DNA from: Herbaspirillum frisingense
GTDB lineage: Bacteria; Pseudomonadota; Gammaproteobacteria; Burkholderiales; Burkholderiaceae_D
Length of the DNA: 37,633 bases
Direction: 5' to 3'
Assembly: GCA_009914615.1 (NCBI GenBank)
Contig: WNDX01000026.1
Coordinates: forward strand, 1 to 37,633
Shown here: in pieces, positions 1 to 7,276 of the stretch
Numbering within the stretch: the first letter of the stretch is position 1
How the letters are laid out: each line of letters begins with the position of its first letter
Notes under the pieces: model-generated
Database searches by the model: none
What the model saw: only the letters and a program-made list of their open reading frames with translations
What the model was told of the DNA's origin: nothing
Made by a program: the position numbers and the translations under genes

Positions 1-259
1 TTTTTAGGAAAGCGTTCTCCTCCTCCAGCCGCGCCACTTCACGTTTGAGCCGTGCATGTTCGGCCAACTCCAAGCGTTGTGCCTGATCGTCCTGGTCGTG
101 CCGCCGCGCCTGGGCGCGCCAACTGTACAGCTGGGCAGGCTGCAACCCCAGATCACGAGCCACCGTGGTTACCCCTTCTGTGGCCGCTCGCAACAGTGCC
201 TGCTGCCTGAACTCCAGGCTGAACTCCTGCCCCTTTCTGCCTGCCTTGCTCTTGGTCAT
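1..259 (-). CDS. IS3-family transposase OrfA (partial)
   Basis: The visible 86 residues form the small first frame of an IS3-type transposase: a basic start (MTKSKAGRKGQEFSLEFRQQ), a helix-turn-helix with the typical pattern TTVARDLGLQPAQLYSW, and a leucine-zipper-like end rich in Glu, Leu and Arg (LKREVARLEEENAFLK). OrfA binds the element's terminal repeats and is fused by a programmed -1 frameshift to the catalytic OrfB. The window begins in an A-run on the coding strand (five T on the plus strand), where such slippery sites usually lie, but the frameshift itself is outside. The ATG at 259 is preceded by GGAGGTGG, a strong ribosome binding site. Confidence 0.85.
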   Translation of the reverse strand, partial: MTKSKAGRKGQEFSLEFRQQALLRAATEGVTTVARDLGLQPAQLYSWRAQARRHDQDDQAQRLELAEHARLKREVARLEEENAFLK

Positions 260-296
260 CGTCCACCTCCTATTGCGATAGTTAATCGCTTATAGG

Positions 297-323
297 GGTG
301 TCCGTGAAACGGGGGCAAGATCA
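297..323 (-). repeat. IS3-family terminal inverted repeat (one end only)
   Basis: On the minus strand this reads TGATCTTGCCCCCGTTTCAC followed by GGACACC. It starts with TG, is GC-rich and lies directly upstream of orfA, as terminal repeats of IS3 elements do. The partner repeat is outside the window, so the length is a guess. Confidence 0.55.
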
Positions 324-366
324 TTATAAGGACGGCGCCGCCGTTTCACAGGGGCGCCGCCATGGA

Positions 367-1251
367 TCAGCGGGCGTTTCTGCGGTACACGTCCGGTTCG
401 CCTTCGGGGCGGGTCTTGAAACGCTTGTGCGCCCAGAAATATTCGGCCGGTGTTTCCAGTACCCGCGCTTCGATGAATTCGTTCATGCGGCGCGTGGCGG
501 CAGCGATATCGTCGCCCGGATAGTCGTCCCAGGCAGGGTAGAACGTGGTTTTCCAGCCTTGGTAATCCGGCAGGAAAGTAGTGATCACCGGCACCACCGA
601 GGCGCCGGTGGCCGCCGCGATGCGTGCGGTAGCCGTCAGCGTCGCGGCCGGCACGCCGAAGAACGGGACGAATTCGGCATCGCGGATGCCGAAATCCATG
701 TCCGGCAGCATGATGAAGGGCAAGCCGTCGCGCATGGCGCGGATGATGGGTTTGACGCCCTTTTCGCGCGACAGCAGCGTCACCGGGCGGAAGCGCGAGC
801 GGCCTTTGAGGATGGCCTCGTCCACCACCTGGTTCTTCTGGCGCGAATAGATGGTGCAGACCGAATAGTCGGAATTGAGCACCAGCGCGATACCGGGAAT
901 CTCCAGGCAGACGAAGTGCGGGCACAGCAGGATGGTCGGGCCCTTGTTCAGCGTCTCGAAAGGCACGCCCGGCTCCACCTTGATCAGGCGCTTCAGGCGC
1001 GACTCCGGCGCCCACCACAGGATGCCGCGCTCCAGCGCACTACGGGCGTAGGCCTGGAAGTGGCGGCGTGCGATCACGCGGCGTTCCTGCTCGGTTTTTT
1101 CGGGGAAACACAGCCGCAGGTTGATCAGCGTGATGCGGCGGCGCGGCCGCATATAGATATAGAGCAGCCAGCCCAAACCTTCGCCCAGCCGGCCCAGGAT
1201 GGGCAGCGGCAGCCAGTGCAGCAGCCACATCAGTCCGATCAGCGCCCTCAT
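367..1251 (-). CDS. lpxL: Lysophospholipid/lipid A acyltransferase (LpxL/LpxM family), second copy
   Basis: This 294-residue protein belongs to the HtrB/LpxL/LpxM family, inner-membrane enzymes that transfer a secondary acyl chain from acyl-ACP to the Kdo-lipid A precursor. It has an N-terminal membrane segment (about residues 5-34), the catalytic HX4E motif (H112 and E117 in PHFVCLE), the family LPDMDFG segment and a C-terminal tail with YFWAHKRFKTRP. It is the downstream member of a pair: its ATG overlaps the stop codon of the upstream acyltransferase in an ATGA, so the two are probably translationally coupled. Which acyl position and chain length each enzyme uses cannot be read from the sequence. 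An IS3 element ends 43 bp past its stop codon. Confidence 0.9.
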   Translation of the reverse strand: MRALIGLMWLLHWLPLPILGRLGEGLGWLLYIYMRPRRRITLINLRLCFPEKTEQERRVIARRHFQAYARSALERGILWWAPESRLKRLIKVEPGVPFETLNKGPTILLCPHFVCLEIPGIALVLNSDYSVCTIYSRQKNQVVDEAILKGRSRFRPVTLLSREKGVKPIIRAMRDGLPFIMLPDMDFGIRDAEFVPFFGVPAATLTATARIAAATGASVVPVITTFLPDYQGWKTTFYPAWDDYPGDDIAAATRRMNEFIEARVLETPAEYFWAHKRFKTRPEGEPDVYRRNAR

Positions 1252-2093
1252 GGCGCGGTCCCCGGCGGCGTGACGCCAGGAGGCGTCTTGTAGCGGTTAT
1301 AACTCCATATATATTGGGCCGGGCAGCGGGCGATCAGTTTTTCCATCGCCTGGTTGATGGCGCGCGCCTGTTGCTCGGGGGTATCGCCCAGCTCACCCTC
1401 GAAGGGCACGAAGCGGATCGCATAGCCACGGCCCCAGGACAGGCGCTCGGCGTAGGCGAGGATAATGGGCGCGCCGCTCATCTGTTGCAGTTTGGCCGGC
1501 AGGGTCATGGTATAGGCCGGCTTGCCGAAGAAGTCGGCCCAGACGCCTTCGCCGTTCTGCGGCACCTGGTCCGGCAGCAGGCCGATGGCCTGGCCGGTCT
1601 TCAGGGCCTTGAGCAGGATGCGCACGCCGGCCAGGTTGGCAGGCGCCAGGTGCAGGTTGGCGCGCGCCCGCGCGCCTTCGATCAGCGGTTTGAGTGCGGC
1701 CTTGCGCGGCGGACGGTACAGCACGCTCAGGCTGGCGTGGCGCGCCACCGACTGCGCCGAGACCTCGAAACAGCCCAGGTGCGGGGTGAGGAACACGATG
1801 CCGGCCTTGGCGTCCAGCGCGTTCTGCACCAGATCCCAGTTCACGATGCGAGCCGTGCGCATGACGCGATCGGGGCTGGCGCACCAGATGAAGGGCAGTT
1901 CGAACATGCCCTTGCCTGCTTCGCCGACCGCCCGGAAGAGGCTGGCGCGGTGTCCGGCCAGCGTGATGTTCTCGGTCAGGCGACGCCGGTAGGACGGCGA
2001 AAGCAGGAAGACCAGCCAGCCAATGGCGACCCCGATGCCATGCAAGACTGGCAACGGCAAAAAAGATAGCAGGCGGAATAAAGAAACGAGCAT
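1248..2093 (-). CDS. lpxL: Lipid A biosynthesis acyltransferase (LpxL/LpxM family), first copy
   Basis: A 281-residue LpxL-family acyltransferase: one N-terminal transmembrane helix (residues about 3-31), catalytic HX4E (H105, E110 in TPHLGCFE), a GLLPDQ segment and the C-terminal QYIWSYNRYK signature. The frame is open further upstream, but the family N-terminus matches MLVSLFRLLSFLPLP, so the ATG at 2093 is chosen; the additional 54 residues would run into the promoter region shared with metK. It is divergent from metK and overlaps the second acyltransferase by 4 bp. Having two paralogues in tandem suggests they add the two secondary chains of lipid A, which is inference from family knowledge. 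Confidence 0.9.
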   Translation of the reverse strand: MLVSLFRLLSFLPLPVLHGIGVAIGWLVFLLSPSYRRRLTENITLAGHRASLFRAVGEAGKGMFELPFIWCASPDRVMRTARIVNWDLVQNALDAKAGIVFLTPHLGCFEVSAQSVARHASLSVLYRPPRKAALKPLIEGARARANLHLAPANLAGVRILLKALKTGQAIGLLPDQVPQNGEGVWADFFGKPAYTMTLPAKLQQMSGAPIILAYAERLSWGRGYAIRFVPFEGELGDTPEQQARAINQAMEKLIARCPAQYIWSYNRYKTPPGVTPPGTAP

Positions 2094-2179
2094 ACTTGCC
2101 GATAACGAAGGGCAGCCACAAAAACTGCCGCCAAATTGCGAAAATTCGCAAGAGGCGTAAAATAGCACATGCCGTCGAG

Positions 2180-2209
2180 TTAATGACAACTTGCGAGACG
2201 GGGTATAAA
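2180..2209 (+). promoter_or_regulatory. Possible sigma70 promoter of metK
   Basis: TATAAA at 2204-2209 is a good -10 box; the best -35 candidate is TTAATG at 2180-2185 with 18-bp spacing, which matches only partly. The 5' leader to the metK ATG would be about 70 nt. No riboswitch fold was recognised in this leader. The divergent acyltransferase pair must also be transcribed from this 193-bp region. Confidence 0.35.
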
Positions 2210-2286
2210 TATCGCTAAAGCGTCGCAGGCACGACAGCATGACAGGCTGCGACATTTGGCTAAATCATTTACTGTTTGAGGCTTGC

Positions 2287-3450
2287 ATGTCCAACGAATA
2301 TCTCTTTACGTCCGAATCCGTCTCCGAAGGCCATCCCGATAAGGTGGCCGACCAGATCTCCGACGCGATTCTGGATGCCATTTTCACCCAGGACCCGCAA
2401 TCCCGCGTTGCCGCAGAAACCCTGTGCAACACCGGTCTGGTTGTGCTGGCCGGTGAAATCACCACCCGCGCCAACGTCGATTACATCGACATCGCCCGCG
2501 AAACCATCAAGCGCATCGGCTACGACAACGCCGATTTCGGCATCGACTACAAGAGCTGCGCCGTGCTGGTCGCCTACGACAAGCAATCCCCCGACATCGC
2601 CCAGGGCGTTGACGAAGGCAAGGGCATCGACCTCGACCAGGGCGCTGGCGACCAGGGCCTGATGTTCGGCTACGCCTGCAACGAAACCCCGGAACTGATG
2701 CCGGCCGCGATCTACTACGCGCACCGCATCGTCGAGCGCCAGTCGCAACTGCGCAAGGACGGCCGCCTGCCCTGGCTGCGTCCGGACGCCAAGTCCCAGG
2801 TGACCCTGAAGTATGTGGACGGCAAGCCGGTCGCGATCGACACTATCGTGCTGTCCACCCAGCACGCGCCCGAGATGCAGCACAAGGCCATCGAGGAAGC
2901 GGCGATCGAAGAGATCATCCGCCCGGTGCTGCCGGCTGAATGGCTGAAGAACACCCGTTACCTGATCAACCCGACCGGTCGCTTCGTCATCGGCGGCCCG
3001 CAAGGCGACTGCGGCCTGACCGGTCGCAAGATCATCGTGGACACCTACGGCGGCGCGGCGCCGCACGGCGGCGGCGCGTTCTCCGGCAAGGATCCGTCCA
3101 AGGTTGACCGTTCGGCGGCTTATGCCGGCCGTTACGTGGCCAAGAACATCGTGGCCGCCGGCCTGGCCGAGCGTTGCCAGATCCAGGTGTCCTACGCCAT
3201 CGGTATCGCCAAGCCGACCTCGGTGATGGTGACCACCTTCGGTACCGGCAAGATCAGCGACGAACAGCTGTCGCAACTGGTGCAGGAACACTTCGACCTG
3301 CGTCCGAAGGGCATCGTGCAGATGCTGGACCTGCTGCGCCCGATCTACGCGAAGACCGCCGCCTACGGCCACTTCGGCCGCGAAGAGCCGGAATTCACCT
3401 GGGAACGCACCGACAAGGCCGCAGCACTGCGCGCCGCCGCCGGCCTGTAA
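2287..3450 (+). CDS. metK: S-adenosylmethionine synthetase
   Basis: MetK makes S-adenosylmethionine from methionine and ATP in the cytoplasm. The 387-residue product has the family start [19 protein letters not shown], with the ATP-binding GHPDK at 15-19, the [12 protein letters not shown] signature near 119-130 and the glycine-rich phosphate loop [16 protein letters not shown] near 261-276. The open frame extends upstream to 2239, but all family members start at the MSNEYLF methionine, so 2287 is used. It sits 270 bp upstream of ahcY, which has its own promoter and SAH riboswitch, and the two genes with metF cover most of the activated-methyl cycle. Confidence 0.97.
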   Translation: MSNEYLFTSESVSEGHPDKVADQISDAILDAIFTQDPQSRVAAETLCNTGLVVLAGEITTRANVDYIDIARETIKRIGYDNADFGIDYKSCAVLVAYDKQSPDIAQGVDEGKGIDLDQGAGDQGLMFGYACNETPELMPAAIYYAHRIVERQSQLRKDGRLPWLRPDAKSQVTLKYVDGKPVAIDTIVLSTQHAPEMQHKAIEEAAIEEIIRPVLPAEWLKNTRYLINPTGRFVIGGPQGDCGLTGRKIIVDTYGGAAPHGGGAFSGKDPSKVDRSAAYAGRYVAKNIVAAGLAERCQIQVSYAIGIAKPTSVMVTTFGTGKISDEQLSQLVQEHFDLRPKGIVQMLDLLRPIYAKTAAYGHFGREEPEFTWERTDKAAALRAAAGL

Positions 3451-3488
3451 TCCGCGCGCGGGGCGGGCGGTCAAATCCCTGCGGGGGT

Positions 3489-3516
3489 TTGACTATCGCC
3501 TTCCCCGCGCTACAAT
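3489..3516 (+). promoter_or_regulatory. Sigma70 promoter of the ahcY-holin-metF unit
   Basis: TTGACT at 3489-3494 and TACAAT at 3511-3516 are separated by 16 bp, a near-consensus sigma70 promoter. Transcription would begin near 3523, about 75 nt before the SAH riboswitch, which fits riboswitch control of the transcript. Confidence 0.75.
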
Positions 3517-3597
3517 GCACCTCCCGCGGATCGACATCCGCACCGGCCCGAACGTTGGCATTGCGCCCGGGACCGGCAGCAAGACCTCGCAATGCCT

Positions 3598-3686
3598 CAC
3601 CGCAGCAAGGAGCGTTGCGACAGGGAAACCCTGCCAGGCTTGACGCGGTGAACAGGCGCCACGCGCCTGGCAACCGCGCTCACGTT
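3598..3686 (+). ncRNA. S-adenosylhomocysteine (SAH) riboswitch
   Basis: The leader of ahcY carries the conserved SAH riboswitch core: AAGGAGCGTTGCGAC near 3607-3621 and CAACCGCGCTCACGTT near 3671-3686. The helices can be drawn: P1 CACCGC (3598-3603) with GCGGTG (3645-3650), an inner hairpin CAGGG/CCCTG closing an AAA loop, a hairpin CAGGCGC/GCGCCTG, and pseudoknot-type pairing of GAGCG-TTGC with GCAA-CGCTC. SAH riboswitches of beta- and gammaproteobacteria switch on ahcY when SAH, a toxic inhibitor of methyltransferases, accumulates. A run of T follows at 3689-3695, then the ribosome binding site AAAGGAGG at 3710-3717. The mechanism (transcriptional or translational) is not decided by sequence alone. 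Confidence 0.9.
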
Positions 3687-3719
3687 ACTTTTTTTCTGGC
3701 TTTTTCATGAAAGGAGGGC

Positions 3720-5141
3720 GTGAACAGCGCCGTTGCCATGACTACTACTTCCCAAGACTACATCATCGCCGACATCGGCCTGGCCGACTGGGGCCGCAAG
3801 GAAATCAAGATCGCCGAGACCGAAATGCCGGGCCTGATGGCGATCCGCGACGAATTCGCCGCTGCCCAGCCGCTCAAGGGCGCCCGCATCACCGGCTCCC
3901 TGCACATGACCATCCAGACCGCCGTGCTGATCCAGACGCTGGAAGCGCTGGGCGCGCAAGTGCGCTGGGCATCGTGCAACATCTACTCGACCCAGGATCA
4001 CGCCGCCGCGGCCATCGCCGCCAACGGCACCCCGGTGTTTGCCGTCAAGGGCGAAAACCTGGACGAATACTGGGAATACACCCACCGCATCTTCGAATGG
4101 ACCGACGGCGGCTATTCGAACATGATCCTGGACGACGGCGGCGACGCCACCCTGCTGCTGCACCTGGGCGCGCGCGCCGAGAAGGATCTCTCGGTGCTGG
4201 ACAAGCCAGATTCGGAAGAAGCCGTCTGCCTGTTCAACTCGATCAAGCGCTACCTGGCCAAGGATGCCGCCTGGTACTCCAAGCGCCTGAAGGAAATCAA
4301 GGGCGTGACCGAAGAGACCACCACCGGCGTGCACCGTCTGTACCAGATGCACAAGGAAGGCAAGCTGGCCTTCCCGGCCATCAACGTCAACGACTCGGTG
4401 ACCAAGTCCAAGTTTGACAACCTGTACGGCTGCCGCGAATCGCTGGTGGACGGCATCAAGCGCGCCACCGACGTAATGGTGGCCGGCAAGGTCGCCATCG
4501 TGGCCGGCTACGGCGACGTGGGCAAGGGCTCGGCCCAAGCCCTGCGCGCGCTGTCGGCACAGGTCTGGGTCACCGAAATCGATCCGATCTGCGCGCTGCA
4601 GGCCGCCATGGAAGGCTATCGCGTGGTGACCATGGATTACGCCGCCGAACACGGCGACATCTTCGTGACCTGCACCGGCAATTACCATGTGATCACCCAT
4701 GAACACATGAAGAAGATGAAGGACCAGGCTATCGTCTGCAACATCGGCCACTTCGACAACGAAATCGAAGTCGCCGCGCTGAAGCAGTACACCTGGGAAA
4801 ACATCAAGCCGCAGGTCGATCACGTGATCTTCCCGGACGGCAAGCGCATCATCCTGCTGGCCGAAGGCCGCCTGGTGAACCTGGGCTGCGGCACCGGCCA
4901 CCCGTCCTACGTGATGAGCTCGTCCTTCGCCAACCAGACGATCGCCCAGATCGAACTGTTCGTGAACACCAAGGACTACCCGGTCGGCGTGTACACGCTG
5001 CCCAAGCATCTGGACGAAAAGGTCGCGCGCCTGCAGCTCAAGAAGCTCAACGCCCAGCTGAGCACGTTGACCGAAGAGCAGGCCGCTTACATCGGCGTCA
5101 AGCTCGAAGGCCCGTACAAGGCCGACCACTACCGCTACTGA
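3720..5141 (+). CDS. ahcY: Adenosylhomocysteinase (S-adenosylhomocysteine hydrolase)
   Basis: AhcY hydrolyses SAH to adenosine and homocysteine, using bound NAD. The product is 473 residues, the usual bacterial length including the extra segment absent from animal enzymes. The NAD-binding motif GYGDVGKG lies near 263-270, and the substrate-binding [12 protein letters not shown] and [12 protein letters not shown] segments are intact, as is the C-terminal KADHYRY. The start is uncertain: GTG at 3720 follows AAGGAG by only 3 nt but gives the N-terminus usual in related species (MNSAVA...), while ATG at 3738 is an alternative six codons later with a distant ribosome site. It is controlled by the SAH riboswitch and probably co-transcribed with the membrane protein gene and metF. 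Confidence 0.96.
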   Translation: MNSAVAMTTTSQDYIIADIGLADWGRKEIKIAETEMPGLMAIRDEFAAAQPLKGARITGSLHMTIQTAVLIQTLEALGAQVRWASCNIYSTQDHAAAAIAANGTPVFAVKGENLDEYWEYTHRIFEWTDGGYSNMILDDGGDATLLLHLGARAEKDLSVLDKPDSEEAVCLFNSIKRYLAKDAAWYSKRLKEIKGVTEETTTGVHRLYQMHKEGKLAFPAINVNDSVTKSKFDNLYGCRESLVDGIKRATDVMVAGKVAIVAGYGDVGKGSAQALRALSAQVWVTEIDPICALQAAMEGYRVVTMDYAAEHGDIFVTCTGNYHVITHEHMKKMKDQAIVCNIGHFDNEIEVAALKQYTWENIKPQVDHVIFPDGKRIILLAEGRLVNLGCGTGHPSYVMSSSFANQTIAQIELFVNTKDYPVGVYTLPKHLDEKVARLQLKKLNAQLSTLTEEQAAYIGVKLEGPYKADHYRY

Positions 5142-5148
5142 TCGGGAC

Positions 5149-5176
5149 GGGGCGCCGGTGTGCCGGCGCCTCTTTC
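5149..5176 (+). terminator. Possible weak or attenuating terminator after ahcY
   Basis: GGCGCCGG (5151-5158) and CCGGCGCC (5163-5170) pair around a TGTG loop, followed by TCTTTC rather than a pure T-run. It may reduce rather than stop read-through into the next two genes. Confidence 0.5.
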
Positions 5177-5266
5177 GTCAGATAGCCGTCGCCGCCGGAG
5201 CGCCGCGTGATGCGGCGCCCGGCGGTGCCTTATCCATTTCCCCGACGGGGCCTGAAAGGAATCGCC

Positions 5267-5620
5267 ATGCGTTTGCTGCTGACCTGGCTCATCAATGCCC
5301 TGGCCTTGCTGGCCGTTCCCTACCTGATGCACTCGGTGCAGGTCGATAGCCTGGGCGCCGCACTGCTGGCCGCGCTCATCCTCGGCTTCGTCAATACCAT
5401 CGTGCGTCCGGTGCTGGTCGTGCTGACCTTGCCGGTGACGGTGCTGACGCTGGGCTTGTTCATCCTCGTCATCAACGGTCTGATGTTCTGGGTCGTGGCG
5501 CAACTGGTGGGTGGCTTCCACGTGGCCGGCTTCTGGTCCGCGGTGGGTGGCGCGCTGTTGTACAGCATCGTGTCCTGGGCCCTGTCCACGCTGTTGCTGA
5601 AATCGGGATCGAACCAATGA
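5267..5620 (+). CDS. Small integral membrane protein, phage holin family 4 (DUF360/YvlD-like)
   Basis: A 117-residue, almost wholly hydrophobic protein with four predicted membrane segments (about 2-20, 26-45, 50-80 and 90-112), matching the Phage_holin_4_2/YvlD-like family. The ATG at 5267 has GAAAGGA upstream; further in-frame ATGs upstream would add a proline/arginine tail unlike the family. Its stop codon overlaps the metF start in ATGA, so translation of the two is coupled. The family name is historical and no phage genes are nearby. The repeated placement next to methionine-cycle genes, which I believe is common in Burkholderiales, is the only hint to its function, which is unknown. Confidence 0.85.
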   Translation: MRLLLTWLINALALLAVPYLMHSVQVDSLGAALLAALILGFVNTIVRPVLVVLTLPVTVLTLGLFILVINGLMFWVVAQLVGGFHVAGFWSAVGGALLYSIVSWALSTLLLKSGSNQ

Positions 5621-6459
5621 GCAAGCATAATTTCAGTATCGAGTTCTTTCCGCCCAAGACCGCGGAAGGCGCGGAAAAGCTGCGCGCCACCCGCGCCCGC
5701 CTGGCGGCGTTGCAGCCCAAGTATTTTTCCGTGACCTTCGGCGCCGGCGGCTCGACCCAGCAGGGTACGCGCGACACCGTGCTGGAGATCATCGGCGAAG
5801 GCCATGACGCCGCGCCTCACCTGTCCTGCATCGGCAGTTCGCGCGCCAGCCTGCGCGCCATCCTGGACGATTACAAGGCCAACGGCATCAAGCGCCTGGT
5901 GGCGCTGCGCGGCGACCTGCCCAGCGGTTACGGCGCGTTGGACCAGGCGTCCAGCGAATTCCGCTATGCCAACGAGCTGGTTGAATTCGTGCGCGCCGAG
6001 ACCGGCGACTGGTTCCACATCGAAGTGGCGGCCTATCCGGAAATGCACCCGCAGGCCCGCTCGCCGCAAGACGATGTGCAGAACTTTGCGCGCAAGGTCA
6101 AGGCCGGCGCCAACTCGGCCATCACGCAATACTTCTACAACGCGGACGCCTATTTCCGTTTTGTGGACGACGCCGCCAAGCTGGGCGCGACCGTGCCGGT
6201 CATCGCCGGCATCATGCCGATCACCAACTATTCGCAGCTGGTGCGTTTCTCGGACATGTGCGGCACCGAGATCCCGCGCTGGATCCGGCTCAAGCTGGCC
6301 AGCTACGCCGACGACACCGAATCGATCCGCGCCTTCGGCCAGGAGGTGGTGGCCGGGCTATGCGAACGCCTGCTGGCCGGAGGCGCGCCGGGTCTGCATT
6401 TCTATTCGCTCAACCAGGCCGGCCCGACCGAGGCGATCTGGCAGCATCTGGTCAAGTGA
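5617..6459 (+). CDS. metF: 5,10-methylenetetrahydrofolate reductase
   Basis: MetF reduces 5,10-methylenetetrahydrofolate to 5-methyltetrahydrofolate with FAD, supplying the methyl group for methionine synthesis. The 280-residue product has the family TIM-barrel start FSIEFFPPKT, the VTFGAGGSTQQGT segment, the RLVALRGDLP folate-site segment near 86-95 and the C-terminal GLHFYSLNQAG. It overlaps the upstream membrane protein gene by 4 bp and ends at a strong terminator. With ahcY and metK it rebuilds the methyl cycle: homocysteine released by AhcY is remethylated using the MetF product. Confidence 0.96.
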   Translation: MSKHNFSIEFFPPKTAEGAEKLRATRARLAALQPKYFSVTFGAGGSTQQGTRDTVLEIIGEGHDAAPHLSCIGSSRASLRAILDDYKANGIKRLVALRGDLPSGYGALDQASSEFRYANELVEFVRAETGDWFHIEVAAYPEMHPQARSPQDDVQNFARKVKAGANSAITQYFYNADAYFRFVDDAAKLGATVPVIAGIMPITNYSQLVRFSDMCGTEIPRWIRLKLASYADDTESIRAFGQEVVAGLCERLLAGGAPGLHFYSLNQAGPTEAIWQHLVK

Positions 6460-6483
6460 TGCGATTCGTTGAGCAAGCGCTGC

Positions 6484-6519
6484 AATAAAAAAGCCGGACA
6501 TCTGTCCGGCTTTTTTATT
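6484..6519. terminator. Bidirectional rho-independent terminator between metF and 5-FCL
   Basis: A perfect 36-bp palindrome: AATAAAAAAGCCGGACA, a short loop, then its complement ending in TTTTTTATT. It has a GC-rich stem flanked by A- and T-runs on both strands, so it serves metF on the plus strand and the convergent cyclo-ligase gene on the minus strand. Confidence 0.93.
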
Positions 6520-6645
6520 GTCGCTGATCATTGCTTATTTCTGCCTATTTCCGCTTATTTCACTTGTCCCGCTGATCGTCGCATCCGGCCTTGTTGTCGT
6601 TCCGGCATGTTTGCCGCACTTCATGCGCGCTTCATCGGATCTTCA

Positions 6646-7245
6646 TCAGACTGCGTCCGTCAGCACCAGATCCAGCGGCATGTCATGCGCTTCGCCGTCG
6701 AACTCCACCAGGCCGAAGGCATAGCACACGCCCACCGTCAGCGGCCGTTGCGGCCTCGCCAGGGTGCGGTCGTAGAAGCCGCCGCCATAGCCCAGCCGCA
6801 GGCCGGCGGCGTTGAAACCCACGCAAGGCACCAGCAGGGCCTGCGGCTGCACCACGGGAGCGTCGGCGGCCGGCACCAGCGTGCCCAGGGCGTCCTTTTC
6901 CAGGGCGTCGCCGGGGCACCAGCGGCGGAACTCCAGCGGCGCTTCCTTGCCGACCACGACCGGCAAGGACAGGTGCACCCCGCGCGCGGTCAGCGCGTTA
7001 TAGGCGGCAAGCAGATCGGGTTCGCGGCGGATCGGGTGATAGACGCCGAGGCTGGCGACGGCATGCGCCGCGCACCAGTCCAGCAGGCGCCGGCCGATCA
7101 GCTCATCAGAAATGGTTTTGCCCTTGATGTCGAGCGCCTTGCGGCGCGCTAGCAGGTCGGCGCGCAGGGCATGTTTGAGACGTGCGCCGATGGTCTTTTC
7201 CGGCTCCGGCGGCGAGGTGTCGCGTGCTATCCTTGGGTTCGTCAT
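6646..7245 (-). CDS. 5-formyltetrahydrofolate cyclo-ligase
   Basis: The enzyme converts 5-formyltetrahydrofolate to 5,10-methenyltetrahydrofolate with ATP, returning a storage folate to the one-carbon pool. The 199-residue product shows the basic N-terminal helix (LKHALRADLLARRKAL), a YHPIRREPD segment and the family hallmark GYGGGFYDR near residues 153-161. The gene is convergent with metF and shares its terminator. Its start lies only 31 bp from that of the divergent transglycosylase gene, so the two promoters must overlap each other or the coding regions. In many proteobacteria 6S RNA precedes this gene; there is no room for it here. Confidence 0.93.
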   Translation of the reverse strand: MTNPRIARDTSPPEPEKTIGARLKHALRADLLARRKALDIKGKTISDELIGRRLLDWCAAHAVASLGVYHPIRREPDLLAAYNALTARGVHLSLPVVVGKEAPLEFRRWCPGDALEKDALGTLVPAADAPVVQPQALLVPCVGFNAAGLRLGYGGGFYDRTLARPQRPLTVGVCYAFGLVEFDGEAHDMPLDLVLTDAV

Positions 7246-7276
7246 CTGTTTCGTTAATCAGCATCAACTAGCTTGC

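Larger units (their letters stand above)
1..323 (-). mobile_element. Partial IS3-family insertion sequence (left end of the element, running out of the window)
   Basis: The segment contains the first transposase frame of an IS3-type element and its outer end. Read on the minus strand, the element would begin near 323 with TGATCTTGCCCCCGTTTCAC, a TG-starting terminus typical of IS3-family inverted repeats, followed by a short leader, a Shine-Dalgarno site and orfA. The rest of the element, including the DDE catalytic frame and the other inverted repeat, lies beyond the window. The end at 323 is inferred from the terminus pattern; a target duplication cannot be tested. It sits only 43 bp from the stop codon of the downstream acyltransferase gene, so it inserted just outside that gene. 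Confidence 0.75.

Noticed and set aside
330-362. Terminator after the second acyltransferase gene
   Set aside because: GGCGGCGCC occurs twice here mainly as a direct repeat, and no T-run follows on the minus strand; pairing rests only on the self-complementary GGCGCC.
3707-4417. Alternative ATG at 3707 as start of a gene overlapping ahcY
   Set aside because: It is out of frame with ahcY and yields an Arg/Pro-rich shadow product; the ahcY frame has full family similarity.
7246-7276. 6S RNA gene upstream of 5-formyltetrahydrofolate cyclo-ligase
   Set aside because: The usual 6S RNA neighbour is present, but only 31 bp separate it from the divergent transglycosylase gene, too little for a 180-nt RNA; the 126-bp downstream gap is also too short.
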